Part shown: piece by piece, positions 28,309 through 36,877 of the stretch
Layout of the letters: each line of letters starts with the position of its first letter
How positions within the stretch are numbered: position 1 is the stretch's first letter
Assembly: GCF_031585635.1 (NCBI RefSeq)
Contig: NZ_CP134195.1
Location: 1,674,001 to 1,738,000 of the forward strand
Reading direction: 5' to 3'
Length of the DNA stretch: 64,000 bases
Source: Paraburkholderia sp. FT54
GTDB lineage: Bacteria > Pseudomonadota > Gammaproteobacteria > Burkholderiales > Burkholderiaceae
Notes under the pieces: generated by a model
The model's input: the letters and a program-made list of their open reading frames with translations, nothing else
Databases searched by the model: none
What the model was told of the DNA's origin: nothing
Made by a program: the position numbers and the translations under genes

Positions 28309-29241
28309 ATGACGAATCTGGTAATAGCAGAACACGACAGCGCGTCGATCAAGGCCGCGACGCTGAACACGATCGCAGCGGCGCAGAAGATCGGTGGCGA
28401 CGTTCACGTGCTGGTCGCAGGTCACAACGCACAGGCCGCAGCGGATGCGGCAGCGAAGATCGCAGGCGTTAGCAAAGTGTTGCTCGCCGATGCGCCGCAA
28501 CTCGAAGCCGGCCTCGCGGAAAACATCGAAGCGACGGTGATGAACATCGCGAAGGATTACACACACATCCTCGCGCCGGCCACCGCTTACGGCAAGAACA
28601 TCGCGCCGCGTATCGCCGCGAAGCTGGACGTCGCGCAGATCAGCGACATCACGGCAGTGGACAGCCCGGATACGTTCGAGCGCCCGATCTACGCAGGCAA
28701 CGCGATCGCAACGGTGCAGTCTCAGGACCCGATCAAGGTCATCACGGTCCGCACGACCGGTTTCGATGCCGTGGCAGCCGAAGGCGGCAGCGCGACGGTA
28801 GAAAAGATCGAAGCGGCAGCCGACAGCGGCATTTCGTCTTTCGTCAGCCGTGAAGTGACGAAGCTGGACCGTCCGGAACTGACGTCGGCGAAGATCATCG
28901 TCTCGGGTGGCCGCGGCCTGGGCAACGGCGAGAACTACACGAAGGTGCTCGAACCGCTGGCGGACAAGCTGAACGCAGCGCTGGGCGCATCGCGCGCAGC
29001 AGTCGATGCGGGCTTCGTGCCGAACGACTATCAGGTCGGCCAGACCGGCAAGATCGTCGCGCCGCAGCTGTACATTGCAGTCGGTATCTCGGGTGCGATC
29101 CAGCATCTGGCCGGCATGAAGGATAGCAAAGTGATCGTCGCGATCAACAAGGACGAAGAAGCGCCGATCTTCAGCGTCGCGGACTATGGCTTGGTCGGAG
29201 ACCTGTTTGCAATAGTGCCGGATCTCGTAGCGACTACCTGA
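28309..29241 (+). CDS. etfA: Electron transfer flavoprotein alpha subunit
   Basis: 310 residues. The N-terminal domain starts [20 protein letters not shown]; the FAD domain holds [55 protein letters not shown] and [12 protein letters not shown]. Pairs with EtfB encoded just upstream. The ATG at 28309 follows a modest GGAG site. Confidence 0.97.
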   Translation: MTNLVIAEHDSASIKAATLNTIAAAQKIGGDVHVLVAGHNAQAAADAAAKIAGVSKVLLADAPQLEAGLAENIEATVMNIAKDYTHILAPATAYGKNIAPRIAAKLDVAQISDITAVDSPDTFERPIYAGNAIATVQSQDPIKVITVRTTGFDAVAAEGGSATVEKIEAAADSGISSFVSREVTKLDRPELTSAKIIVSGGRGLGNGENYTKVLEPLADKLNAALGASRAAVDAGFVPNDYQVGQTGKIVAPQLYIAVGISGAIQHLAGMKDSKVIVAINKDEEAPIFSVADYGLVGDLFAIVPDLVATT

Positions 29242-29263
29242 AGCAAACTCCAATTTCTTCAGG

Positions 29264-29539
29264 TCAGGACTGGCACCAGGTCGGCAAATGGGCGGCACGA
29301 CGCTCGACAGTCATCTGCGGCTTGCAGGGCAGAGCAGGGAACACCCTCCAGCAGCCGTCGTCGTGTCGAAAGAAGAAGAGTTCGTGCGCATTGATGGAAT
29401 GGCTGGATGCGACACACACATATCGCCTTCTGTCCAAGCGCGTCCGGCTGAAGAGCGTAACGTGCACGGGTCGCGTTGTCGTCGGCCCGAGCCATTTGTC
29501 GACCTGATAGCGTAGCGAATGTTCTTCAACGGTTTTCAT
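29264..29539 (-). CDS. Hypothetical 91-residue protein
   Basis: Starts MKTVEEHSLRYQVDKWLG at 29539 with GAGG 7 nt upstream. The central segment RRRYVCVASSHSINAHELFF ending FFRHDDGCWRVFP is protein-like with many aromatic residues. It is convergent with etfA and downstream of the sigma-like gene. No family recognised. Confidence 0.55.
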   Translation of the reverse strand: MKTVEEHSLRYQVDKWLGPTTTRPVHVTLFSRTRLDRRRYVCVASSHSINAHELFFFRHDDGCWRVFPALPCKPQMTVERRAAHLPTWCQS

Positions 29540-29629
29540 GTCAAACCTCGAATTCGCGATTTCGCGGCCGCGCGACATCTATTGCATGTTTCGGCGCGTC
29601 GGGAGTTGCCAGCTGGAATACGATGCATG

Positions 29630-30400
29630 TCACTCGTGTGCTTCCAGCGCAAGCAGATTCAGAATGATCAAAATGACCCGCCGATTTTCGGCGATGATTT
29701 CGATGCCGAGCGTATCTCTCATCCAGCTGCCAATTTTCGTGCTGGCGAAGTCCTCCGGATTCGCCGACTTCTTCAAGGTGACTCCGAGCTTTTGTGCGTG
29801 ATAGTGGTAGGACGGCAGGCAATGATGATCCGCGATGCCTCTGAGCCCTCCCTTGCTGCCGCAGTGGGTCCCGAGGCTCCCTGCCAGGATGATCCGGTCT
29901 GCCTCCGCAAGCGCGCTCACGAACGCGGCCGCGGCCTGCCGCGTTCGCCGTTCGTCGAGGCCGTACTCGACGAGAACCGATTCGACGGGGTCGTCGAGCG
30001 CGAGCGCGCGGGCATCGAGCTCGGCGGATATGCCATTGACCTCGATTGACACGTTGTGGCGGTGGCTTGCACTACGCAGGCAGTCGATCAGGTAACGCCG
30101 GAAATATGCGCAAATGGCGTAGGCGCTCATCGGCACACCGTTCGCCGGTTCGTGCGGCGTAATGTGGTTGGTCCCCAGTCGCAGCACGCGATAAAAGATG
30201 AACTGCGCGATGAGTTCGTCTTTGTCTTCGGACAACGCCCGCAATTCGGACGGATAGTAGCGCCGTAACGCTCGCCTCACGATCGCGTAGACGCAGCCCA
30301 TCTCCGTACCGGAAAGATTGGTGCGCCGATGCCAGAGAACAGACAGCGTCGCGACGTCGTCACTGAGATTGACGCCGTCAGGGAAGGTCAACTCCGCCAT
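29630..30400 (-). CDS. Sigma-factor-like protein of uncertain function
   Basis: 256 residues. MGCVYAIVRRALRRYYPSEL and SAYAICAYFRRYLIDCLRSA recall the helices of sigma-70 region 2, and RGIADHHCLPSYHYHAQKLG resembles a region-4-like helix-turn-helix. The acidic middle (ELDARALALDDPVESVLVEY) does not match a standard linker. I infer a divergent sigma-like or HTH regulator; it could also be unrelated. The ATG at 30400 has GGAG upstream and overlaps the end of the 69-codon frame by 13 nt. Confidence 0.6.
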   Translation of the reverse strand: MAELTFPDGVNLSDDVATLSVLWHRRTNLSGTEMGCVYAIVRRALRRYYPSELRALSEDKDELIAQFIFYRVLRLGTNHITPHEPANGVPMSAYAICAYFRRYLIDCLRSASHRHNVSIEVNGISAELDARALALDDPVESVLVEYGLDERRTRQAAAAFVSALAEADRIILAGSLGTHCGSKGGLRGIADHHCLPSYHYHAQKLGVTLKKSANPEDFASTKIGSWMRDTLGIEIIAENRRVILIILNLLALEAHE

Positions 30401-30597
30401 GACGTTCTCCAGCAGCTATGAGCGAAATCGGGTTCGTGCAAATGCGCTTGCCCTGCGTCGTTCGCCTCGGCGCGCGACGCGACGAAAGAGCCCGTAGCCG
30501 GGAAATGCGCGGTTACGCAGGTCGCGGCAGACGCCGCGCACCGCCAGTGGCTATTGCGATTTGCAAGGGCGAAATGGAAAGCGGCAGGCGAAATCAT
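30388..30597 (-). CDS. Small hypothetical protein upstream of the sigma-like gene
   Basis: 69 codons from ATG 30597, preceded by a strong AGGAG site 6 nt upstream. Its stop overlaps the next start by 13 nt, which suggests translational coupling. Sequence (SWRTSWRS end, His/Ser/Ala-rich) has no recognised family. It may be a real small protein or only a coupled leader. Confidence 0.4.
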   Translation of the reverse strand: MISPAAFHFALANRNSHWRCAASAATCVTAHFPATGSFVASRAEANDAGQAHLHEPDFAHSCWRTSWRS

Positions 30598-31249
30598 GAG
30601 GTCTCCTGGTACGGATTCGACTCGTTCATTGAAGCCTGCCCGCCACCGGCCTTGGCACGCTTTGGGATCTCGGTGGGCACGCATGATCGCGTGATTGGCG
30701 CACCGTTCGGGACGCTTGAAGAGTAGGACTGAGGGGGGCGCGTGCCTATCGGCTAGACGAACTACATCGGGTGTCGTGCAAAGACGCTCCCGACGCATGG
30801 GGACGAAAGCGCCGCGAACAGTTGCGCGACGGCGCCTGCAGCGCCGGATCTCATGCCGGCCGGTCGCAAGGACTAGTTCAAACGTCGTAGATCATTGGAC
30901 GCGCGAGGGCGTCAAGACCGACCCGGGATACGCTCTGCAACATGCCCGCATCGAGCATCCTCGACGAGATGGCTCATGGCGGATTTCAGGAGCGCGTTTC
31001 CTATCGCGTTCCAATTCGGTCACCCAGGGCTTTTGTCTGATTTTAACTAGGTTAAGCATTTGCAAAACAGAGAACGTCATTTCTACCATGATCCCCAAAG
31101 GCGGCGATCGTCAGGAGAACAATGCGAGATTGGCAACCTCCGGCTCTGGGCGGTTAAGAACGATACTGTGCAACGCGATCACGATATCCTGAAACAATAT
31201 CGGCTCCAGTTTTGAGCTGGAGCTTCAACAATCGATTGCCCTGAACGCG
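30598..31249. other. Intergenic region, no gene seen
   Basis: About 650 nt. A palindrome GCTCCAG, 7 nt, CTGGAGC at 31203-31223 lies 26 nt before the next gene and could be an operator or leader hairpin. GATCGTCAG at 31106 with GATTGGCAA 22 nt further is a poor match to the element found at 33646, 37050 and 41147. Confidence 0.4.
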
Positions 31250-32284
31250 GTGCACATGTACATTTTGCTCACCGGACCGGCGGGACTCTTTCGCGAAGGC
31301 GTCGAGGCGCTGTTGCGCGGATTCGCGCAGGATGCCGAAGTGCTCGCGTCGAATTGCCTGACCACGAATTGGCCAAACGATCGCAAGCCGGATTGCGTCG
31401 TCATGGACGGCGACTGTCTGCGCCGGGCGAGCGATGAGCTGGAAGCCGCGCGCCGCCATACTCGCACGACGCCCGTCATCGTTCTCCTGAGCGACGCGCA
31501 ACGCCAGCACGTGGACGACCTGCTCGCGGCGGGTGTTTCGGGTTGCGTGGAGAAGTCGGCCTCGTCCGAGCTGCTTTTCAGTGCGTTGCGCCTCGCGTTC
31601 GCGGGCGGTGTCTATCTGCCCCGCTCGCTGGTTGCGGCGAGCCTGCACGAGCCGCTCGCGGCTGCCGGAGTCGATGCTGCGCAAGGCCTGCCATACCCGA
31701 ACCCGCATCTGCACCTTACGCCGCGACAGATCGAAGTACTCGCGCTGCTCGCCCGCGGGCGCTCCAACAAGATGATCGCGCGTCATCTCGATGTCGCGGA
31801 AGCGACAGTCAAGACGCACCTCACGACCATTTTCAAGGCGCTGAACGTTTCCAGCCGTGGTGAAGCGAGTGCCGTTGCGGCGCGTATGGAAAGGATCCGC
31901 GACGCGCAGGTCGACAAGGCGATCAACGGACACGTCACGGTCGGCCGACTGCTCGCCAACATGCAAAGCCATCGCTTCCGCTCGGGCGAAGTGCTGTTTC
32001 GCAAGGGCGACGCCAGCGGCGAACTCTTCTACATCGAGAAGGGCACCGTCAGGTTGAGCGAGCTCGGCATCGACATGGGTGCGGGCACGGTGCTTGGCGA
32101 AATCGGGCTCTTCTCGCCGGGGTATCGCCGTACGTCCACGGCCGTATGCAAGACCGACTGCGAGATGAGGACGGTCTCCGCAGCCGACGCTATCCGCCTC
32201 TACTATCAGGAGCCGGAGTTCGCCCTTTATCTGATCCAGCTGATCGCGAGCCGCCTCCAGGCCGACAAGTCCAGACCTGCATAG
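31250..32284 (+). CDS. NarL/LuxR-type regulator with a C-terminal cyclic-nucleotide-binding domain
   Basis: 344 residues (GTG at 31250 or ATG two codons on). Residues 1-125 form a receiver-like domain: Asp53 in VVMDGD and the Lys in CVEKSASS are kept, but the usual acidic pair near the N-terminus is replaced by LLTGPAG. The LuxR helix-turn-helix is at about 156-206 (LTPRQIEVLALLARGRSNKM). From about 226 a CRP-type cNMP-binding domain follows (FRSGEVLFRKGDASGELFYI, VLGEIGLFSP). A DNA-binding domain placed before the sensor is unusual. Confidence 0.88.
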   Translation: MHMYILLTGPAGLFREGVEALLRGFAQDAEVLASNCLTTNWPNDRKPDCVVMDGDCLRRASDELEAARRHTRTTPVIVLLSDAQRQHVDDLLAAGVSGCVEKSASSELLFSALRLAFAGGVYLPRSLVAASLHEPLAAAGVDAAQGLPYPNPHLHLTPRQIEVLALLARGRSNKMIARHLDVAEATVKTHLTTIFKALNVSSRGEASAVAARMERIRDAQVDKAINGHVTVGRLLANMQSHRFRSGEVLFRKGDASGELFYIEKGTVRLSELGIDMGAGTVLGEIGLFSPGYRRTSTAVCKTDCEMRTVSAADAIRLYYQEPEFALYLIQLIASRLQADKSRPA

Positions 32285-32375
32285 CCGCGGCCGCGGGGCT
32301 CGATGCGCGCGCCCGCCGCTGAAAGCGCGGCGCCGCCGCGGCACTGTCGATTTCCGTGAGCCGCGGCGAGCGCGC

Positions 32376-33545
32376 TCAGAGTCTGCTGACGAGCGCTGCC
32401 CAGCGTTGGCCCTGGCGCACATTGTTGATGCGCGCGGTAAGATCGCCGACGGTAATCACGCCATCACGGTTCGTATCGAGCGTCTGATTCCAATGAAACG
32501 CGTCGGCATGCGGGCCATTGGGCGCCGCGATGATCGACGATTCATCGGTGCCGGTCAGCGTCGCTGGAAGAAAGGTTGCCTGATAGAGCCGACCCGGCGA
32601 AGTCAGCTTGCCTATGTAAGGCCGGTAGAAGCTCTCCACATACGGCAACTGTTGTTCCGCGCTCAAAAGTTTGAAGGCGTCCGGGCCCGCCGACCATCCC
32701 AGCCCCTTCAGAATTTCCGGCATGAACTGGATCAGTCCCGTCGCTTTGCCGTTCGCGTTCTGAGACCACGGCTGCACGCCGCTCTCGCTCTCCATCACGC
32801 CGAGCAGGTCTTCCGGCACGCAGTTGAGTCTTGTGCAGACCGCCTTGAGTTGTGAGAAGAAGTTATCGCTCAAGTAAGAGAAGTCAGCGCCGCCGGCCGT
32901 TGCGCCGGTGCGTGACCAGGATGCGCGAATCGGACTGCCCGCGCGCGCGGCTGCAAGCCCTCCCCACGCCGCATCGATATCGGCGGGGTAACCCGGGTCG
33001 ATGGAATCGGCCGCGACGTCGTAGCGTAGATACTTTCCGCCGCGGAAGAAATAGACCTTGCCGTTGCCCCAGTTCAGTGCCGTGTCGATCCCGCTGCCGA
33101 ATCCCGCGGCGCTGAACCCAGGCCAGCCGTCCGCGATGGAAACGGGGTATCCGTCGTCCACCCTGTCCTGGGACAGATCGTAGCGAACATACTGACCTGA
33201 CTTGAAGAAGTAGAGCTTGCCGTTGCCCCAGTTCACAGCGGCATCGATATCCGAGCCGAAGCCAGCCTCGGCGAGCCCTGGCCAATGCCCCGCGATCGCG
33301 AGAGGGTAACCGGAATCGACCGCATTGGCGGCGATATCGTAGCGCAGGAATTGCGGGCCCCTGAAGAAATAGACCTTGCCCGAATCGGAGTTCACCGCGG
33401 CATCGATGCCGCCTCCGAATCCTGCCGCGGAGAAGCCGGTCCAATTGGCGCCGATCGATTTCGGATATCCGGCTTCCACCGCATCCGAAGCCACATCGTA
33501 GCGGACGTATTGTGAATCGAAGAGAAAGTAAGCCTTGGTGATCAT
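32376..33545 (-). CDS. Hemopexin-repeat / lytic-transglycosylase-like / EF-hand protein
   Basis: 389 residues without a signal peptide. Four hemopexin-type repeats with a period near 49 fill residues 1-200 (YFLFDSQYVRYD, YFFRGPQFLRYD, YFFKSGQYVRYD, YFFRGGKYLRYD, each followed by GYP and W-x-G). Residues about 215-335 resemble an SLT/lysozyme domain (VMESESGVQPWSQNANG, ATGLIQFMPEILKGLGW). An EF-hand-like loop DTNRDGVITVGDL comes near the end. Family precedent for hemopexin repeats in bacteria includes the photopexins of Photorhabdus. An element of the shared type lies 101 nt upstream. Confidence 0.82.
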   Translation of the reverse strand: MITKAYFLFDSQYVRYDVASDAVEAGYPKSIGANWTGFSAAGFGGGIDAAVNSDSGKVYFFRGPQFLRYDIAANAVDSGYPLAIAGHWPGLAEAGFGSDIDAAVNWGNGKLYFFKSGQYVRYDLSQDRVDDGYPVSIADGWPGFSAAGFGSGIDTALNWGNGKVYFFRGGKYLRYDVAADSIDPGYPADIDAAWGGLAAARAGSPIRASWSRTGATAGGADFSYLSDNFFSQLKAVCTRLNCVPEDLLGVMESESGVQPWSQNANGKATGLIQFMPEILKGLGWSAGPDAFKLLSAEQQLPYVESFYRPYIGKLTSPGRLYQATFLPATLTGTDESSIIAAPNGPHADAFHWNQTLDTNRDGVITVGDLTARINNVRQGQRWAALVSRL

Positions 33546-33645
33546 GTTGCCCTCTCACTATTGCGGATGCGCGCGGAATCGTCATGACGCCCAGCCTGCG
33601 CGAGGCTGGCGTCAACGGCAAGGGTAGGATGCGCAAGGCCAGGAA

Positions 33646-33679
33646 AGTTATGACGATCGTGCGCTTGCATAGGACGATC
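33646..33679 (-). promoter_or_regulatory. Spaced direct-repeat element, copy 1
   Basis: Plus-strand reading: AGTTATGACGATC, 12 nt, AGGACGATC. GACGATC recurs with a 21-nt repeat distance, two helical turns. It lies 101-134 nt upstream of the hemopexin gene on the minus strand. Copy 2 at 37050 has the same first 13 nt and the same spacing. Confidence 0.65.
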
Positions 33680-34001
33680 GCGGCGTCGGGTGTGTCGCCC
33701 TGATACCACGCAGGACGATGGCGGGCGCGCGCGCCGCCCGCGCGCTCGTGGCATAGGCGTATGCGACCTTCGATGTAGTCCCTCTAGCCGATGGCAACCG
33801 CCTTCCCAAATCTTATTCTCTATCCACGGATCGAAACGTCCCGTGAGCGTAACAGCGGGGTGGCCAATGATGCCGTTGGCGCTGTGCGCCGCGATGAGGC
33901 GGCCCATCGATTCCGGCATTTCTTCGCCTGAAACGCGGACTTAGCCACATGCAGCGATGACCCGACGTCGTCGTTCGCGGAACATCGGGAGACGTCACAC
34001 C
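33680..34001. other. Intergenic region between hemopexin and AraC-type genes
   Basis: About 320 nt without a recognisable gene. It includes a GC-rich alternating stretch at 33720-33750 and a further AGGACGATG at 33712 that lacks a partner half-site. Presumably contains the AraC-type promoter. Confidence 0.4.
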
Positions 34002-34814
34002 ATGTTGGACACATCGACGCTTGAACGCGAAAGTCGTGCTTGTGAATTTCTCTGGGTGGATCTGATGCCCGATCCCGATGTGTCGATGCTGAACGCCGTC
34101 CTTGATGCATACGAGGTGTGCCGCGTCCGGGAGTTGCATCACGTATCCAGCGCCATCCGCCTTCACGCACCTCCGTTTGTATGCTTCGAGGTCGACGATC
34201 CCGATACGCGCGTTTTCGATTCCCTGATGCGGGTGCGCAACGACCATCCCGAGTTGCCCGTGCTGGTGATCACGGGCCGCGATTCGATCGTGGTCGCAAC
34301 GTGGGCGGTGCGTCTGAAGGTGTGGGATCTGCTGGTCAAGCCGGTGCGGCATGAGGAATTGAACGAAACCCTTTCCTCGATTGCCTCGATAAGGCGGGAG
34401 CGCGACACGGCAGTCGTGTCCAATGCGTTGTCTGCTTCGAGTTCGTCAAGCGGTTCTCAACCGTGCAATAGACCCGGCCCTCCAAAGCGTACGTTGGCGG
34501 CTATTTCGCATCTGCACGCGCACTTCGCTTGCCGGATAAGCCTGGAGACTGTTGCCGCCGCCTGCCGGCTCAGTCCTTCACAGTTTTGTCGCGTATTCAG
34601 GAAGGATCACAACGTGAGCTTCTGCCAGTATCTGCTGTGCTTCAGAATGAACCGGGCTCGCGAACTTCTGGAGCGCGAAAACATGCTGGTCAAGGAGGTC
34701 GCTTACGCGGTTGGCTTCACTGACCTGTCGTATTTCACGCGGTCATTCAAGCGGCACTTCGGCGTATGCCCCGCCGCATATCAGGAAGGCACGCGGCGGT
34801 ATGCCGCCGGCTAG
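34002..34814 (+). CDS. AraC-type regulator with degenerate receiver domain
   Basis: 270 residues from ATG 34002 (GGGAG upstream; an ATG at 33957 would add 15 basic residues). Residues 1-120 look like a response-regulator receiver with the conserved Lys in LLVKPV, but the phospho-acceptor position in FVCFEVDDPD appears to be Glu, a substitution that can mimic phosphorylation. A Ser-rich linker follows, then a full AraC domain (ISLETVAAACRLSPSQFCRV, VKEVAYAVGFTDLSYFTRSF). It is the best candidate to bind the 21-nt-spaced repeats in this cluster. Confidence 0.85.
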   Translation: MLDTSTLERESRACEFLWVDLMPDPDVSMLNAVLDAYEVCRVRELHHVSSAIRLHAPPFVCFEVDDPDTRVFDSLMRVRNDHPELPVLVITGRDSIVVATWAVRLKVWDLLVKPVRHEELNETLSSIASIRRERDTAVVSNALSASSSSSGSQPCNRPGPPKRTLAAISHLHAHFACRISLETVAAACRLSPSQFCRVFRKDHNVSFCQYLLCFRMNRARELLERENMLVKEVAYAVGFTDLSYFTRSFKRHFGVCPAAYQEGTRRYAAG

Positions 34815-34936
34815 AACGCGCGAAACGACCCGTGAGCGATCGGGCGAAGCAGCGGCGCGCCACGTGTGGGCGCGCCGTCGCGGTGTCACGCGCCGCCTTT
34901 CGACTCGCGTCGCAGGCGGCGCGACGGACACACCCG

Positions 34937-35500
34937 TCACTGGATCTCTCGCCAGAGTTGGCAAGCACCTCCGTTGAAGTCGGAGCCGGGATTCAAGGTG
35001 ACGCGCGCGCTGCAGTGATCCGCGTCCAGAAAGCGGCCGTCATATTGAAGTCGAAGACGGAACCACCCACCACCTGCGGGAACGATCTGCCAGAGTTGAC
35101 ACGCGCCGCCGGCCCAATTCGAGCCAGGATTGGTGGCGATGTGTTCGCCGCAATGGTCGGCGTCAAGGAAATGGCCATTGTGGGCGAGCTGAATCCGGAA
35201 CCACCCGCCGCCTGCCGGTACGAAGCGCCACATCTGGCAAGCCCCGCCTTCCCAGCTCGACCCGGGATTCATTGCCACGCTCGGGCCGCAATGGTCGGCA
35301 TCGAGAAACTGGCCTGTTTGCATCAGTTGCAGGCGTCGAAATTCGCTCTGCGCCATTGCGCCGTCGGCCATGAAGATTGCGTGCGCGCCCACGAACGCAA
35401 GCGCCGCAAGGCGCTTGCCGATCGAAGCCGTACGCTGTTTGGCGACCGCGGAACCGCGCCGCCATTGCCGTGAAAACAATCTCGAGTTTGATACGTACAT
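34937..35500 (-). CDS. Secreted ricin-B-like lectin with three repeats
   Basis: 187 residues. A long basic N-region precedes a hydrophobic stretch (LAALAFVGAHAIFMADGAMA) with a likely signal cleavage before QSEF. The mature part is three near-identical repeats of about 46 residues, each with FLDADHC, a conserved NPGS and GGACQLW or GGACQMW (variant of the QxW motif). Three repeats fit one beta-trefoil. Likely carbohydrate-binding. GAGGG precedes the ATG at 35500. It is the last gene of a three-gene minus-strand group. Confidence 0.85.
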   Translation of the reverse strand: MYVSNSRLFSRQWRRGSAVAKQRTASIGKRLAALAFVGAHAIFMADGAMAQSEFRRLQLMQTGQFLDADHCGPSVAMNPGSSWEGGACQMWRFVPAGGGWFRIQLAHNGHFLDADHCGEHIATNPGSNWAGGACQLWQIVPAGGGWFRLRLQYDGRFLDADHCSARVTLNPGSDFNGGACQLWREIQ

Positions 35501-35563
35501 GTCGCCCTCGTCTAAACAAGCGGTAAGCATTCGATCGGCTGGCCGTTGGGCCATTTGAAATGG

Positions 35564-36631
35564 TTACTTGATTGGTTCCAGGGGCAACTCGACCGTGGTC
35601 CTGGGCTTGCGCAGAAATCGACGGAAATCCCTGATGATGATGCCGGGAGCAACGAGCTTGCGCCTCACCGACCCATCACTAGACTTGAGTTCGTAAACGG
35701 ACTCGAGCTTCTTGTCGACGGTGAAGTTATCCGCGTTTTGCGGGTCAGGAATGATCAGACTGCGCGGCTGGTCGAGATAGTCCCGAACGGATCCGAGCGT
35801 GTCCCGTATCTGATTTTTCAGCAACTTTCGCTCGTCTGCGCTCGCGATGACCATGTTCAGCAGAGCGTCGATCTCCCGGACGGGAACCTCCCGGTTCTGT
35901 GAGGGATCCGTGTTTCTGAATGCAACGGTTACGTCTACGAGGCACAGGAGCGCGATGGTTTCTTCCTTCAGTTGGAAGACACCGATATTGATCGGATTCG
36001 GAGTGTCGTTATGCGTCTTTTTTTCGGTCCGGGTCTCGGTCGAGTTCGTTGTCTGGTTGCTCTGCGTGCCGGACACGGCCTGTTGCGTCCGGTACTGATT
36101 GGTCGATGAAATCTGCGAATCGATAGCTGATTGCGCTGAGTTTGCGAACTCCTCCCGAACGTCCTGCGAACCGCCTTTGACATTGAGTTGAGCGTCGGCG
36201 CTTCCGCCTCCGAGAGTCATCTGCGCCTCGCCATGAAAGTTCGCGTCGAGTTGGTAGTTCGAACTGTCCTTTCCGTATTTCGAATCGGCGGAGTCTTTCA
36301 TGCTCCGGTTGAATTGAGTCGCCGCGGCCGTATCCTGACTCTCCATCACGGTGGTCGTCAGTTCATTGCTGGACGTTGTGGATGTTCTGGTAATCAGCGT
36401 GTAGGTGAACTCCGAATTGGGCGAGAGGGAAAAGCTGCTGATCATGTCGTCCCTGGCGAGATCGCCTTTAAAGGAAACGAGCTTGTATTGCTCGACGAGG
36501 AACAACTGCGGACGAAGTTTGAGAGGCGGCGTAATAGTGGCGGTGCCAATTCTGTGCAGCGCGCCGACGTTAAACAGCTCTGTGCGAAGCATCGGCGTGA
36601 CGGACTGGATTGCGTTGATGGCGATGGTCAT
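35564..36631 (-). CDS. Unknown 355-residue protein in the lectin operon
   Basis: No signal peptide. The N-terminal 100 residues are beta-rich (LRPQLFLVEQYKLVSFKGDL). Residues about 85-215 are Ser/Thr/Asn/Gln-rich and low in hydrophobics (SSNELTTTVMESQDTAAATQ), possibly a long helical or fibrous segment. The C-terminal third returns to an ordered domain (LLCLVDVTVAFRNTDPSQNR, SVRDYLDQPRSLIIPDP). I do not recognise a family. It is 63 nt upstream of the lectin gene and 57 nt downstream of a 62-residue gene. Confidence 0.75.
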   Translation of the reverse strand: MTIAINAIQSVTPMLRTELFNVGALHRIGTATITPPLKLRPQLFLVEQYKLVSFKGDLARDDMISSFSLSPNSEFTYTLITRTSTTSSNELTTTVMESQDTAAATQFNRSMKDSADSKYGKDSSNYQLDANFHGEAQMTLGGGSADAQLNVKGGSQDVREEFANSAQSAIDSQISSTNQYRTQQAVSGTQSNQTTNSTETRTEKKTHNDTPNPINIGVFQLKEETIALLCLVDVTVAFRNTDPSQNREVPVREIDALLNMVIASADERKLLKNQIRDTLGSVRDYLDQPRSLIIPDPQNADNFTVDKKLESVYELKSSDGSVRRKLVAPGIIIRDFRRFLRKPRTTVELPLEPIK

Positions 36632-36688
36632 GTTGCACTCCTCGAGAAAAATGAGCTATTGAACTCAAAATGGCAAAAGCGAAAGCAG

Positions 36689-36877
36689 CTAGGCTGTTCC
36701 GCCTACTCCGCTGAGAAAGAGTTCCAGTGGAAGGCCAAGCGAGATGAAAGCGGGTTGGAGCATGAGCCCTACCGTATCCTCCGGATTGACGATGACGGAA
36801 ATGGAAGGCTGTGTATTCGCAACTGGGCTCGAGGTGCTGAGCGTCGGTTGGGTGGATTGAGTCTGAAGTTCTGACAT
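36689..36877 (-). CDS. Unknown 62-residue protein, first gene of the lectin operon
   Basis: Starts MSELQTQSTQPTLSTSSPVA; a polar Ser/Thr/Gln N-half is followed by a hydrophobic Gly-rich end (LMLQPAFISLGLPLELFLSG). AGGGG precedes the ATG. It precedes the 355-residue gene on the same strand. No family recognised; a structural or chaperone role is speculation. Confidence 0.6.
   Translation of the reverse strand: MSELQTQSTQPTLSTSSPVANTQPSISVIVNPEDTVGLMLQPAFISLGLPLELFLSGVGGTA

Noticed and set aside
31106..31136. GATCGTCAG with GATTGGCAA as another copy of the spaced element
   Set aside because: Spacing is 22 instead of 21 and the second half matches only in part; kept only as a note.
33712..33720. 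Extra AGGACGATG as a fourth spaced element
   Set aside because: No partner half-site 12 nt upstream.
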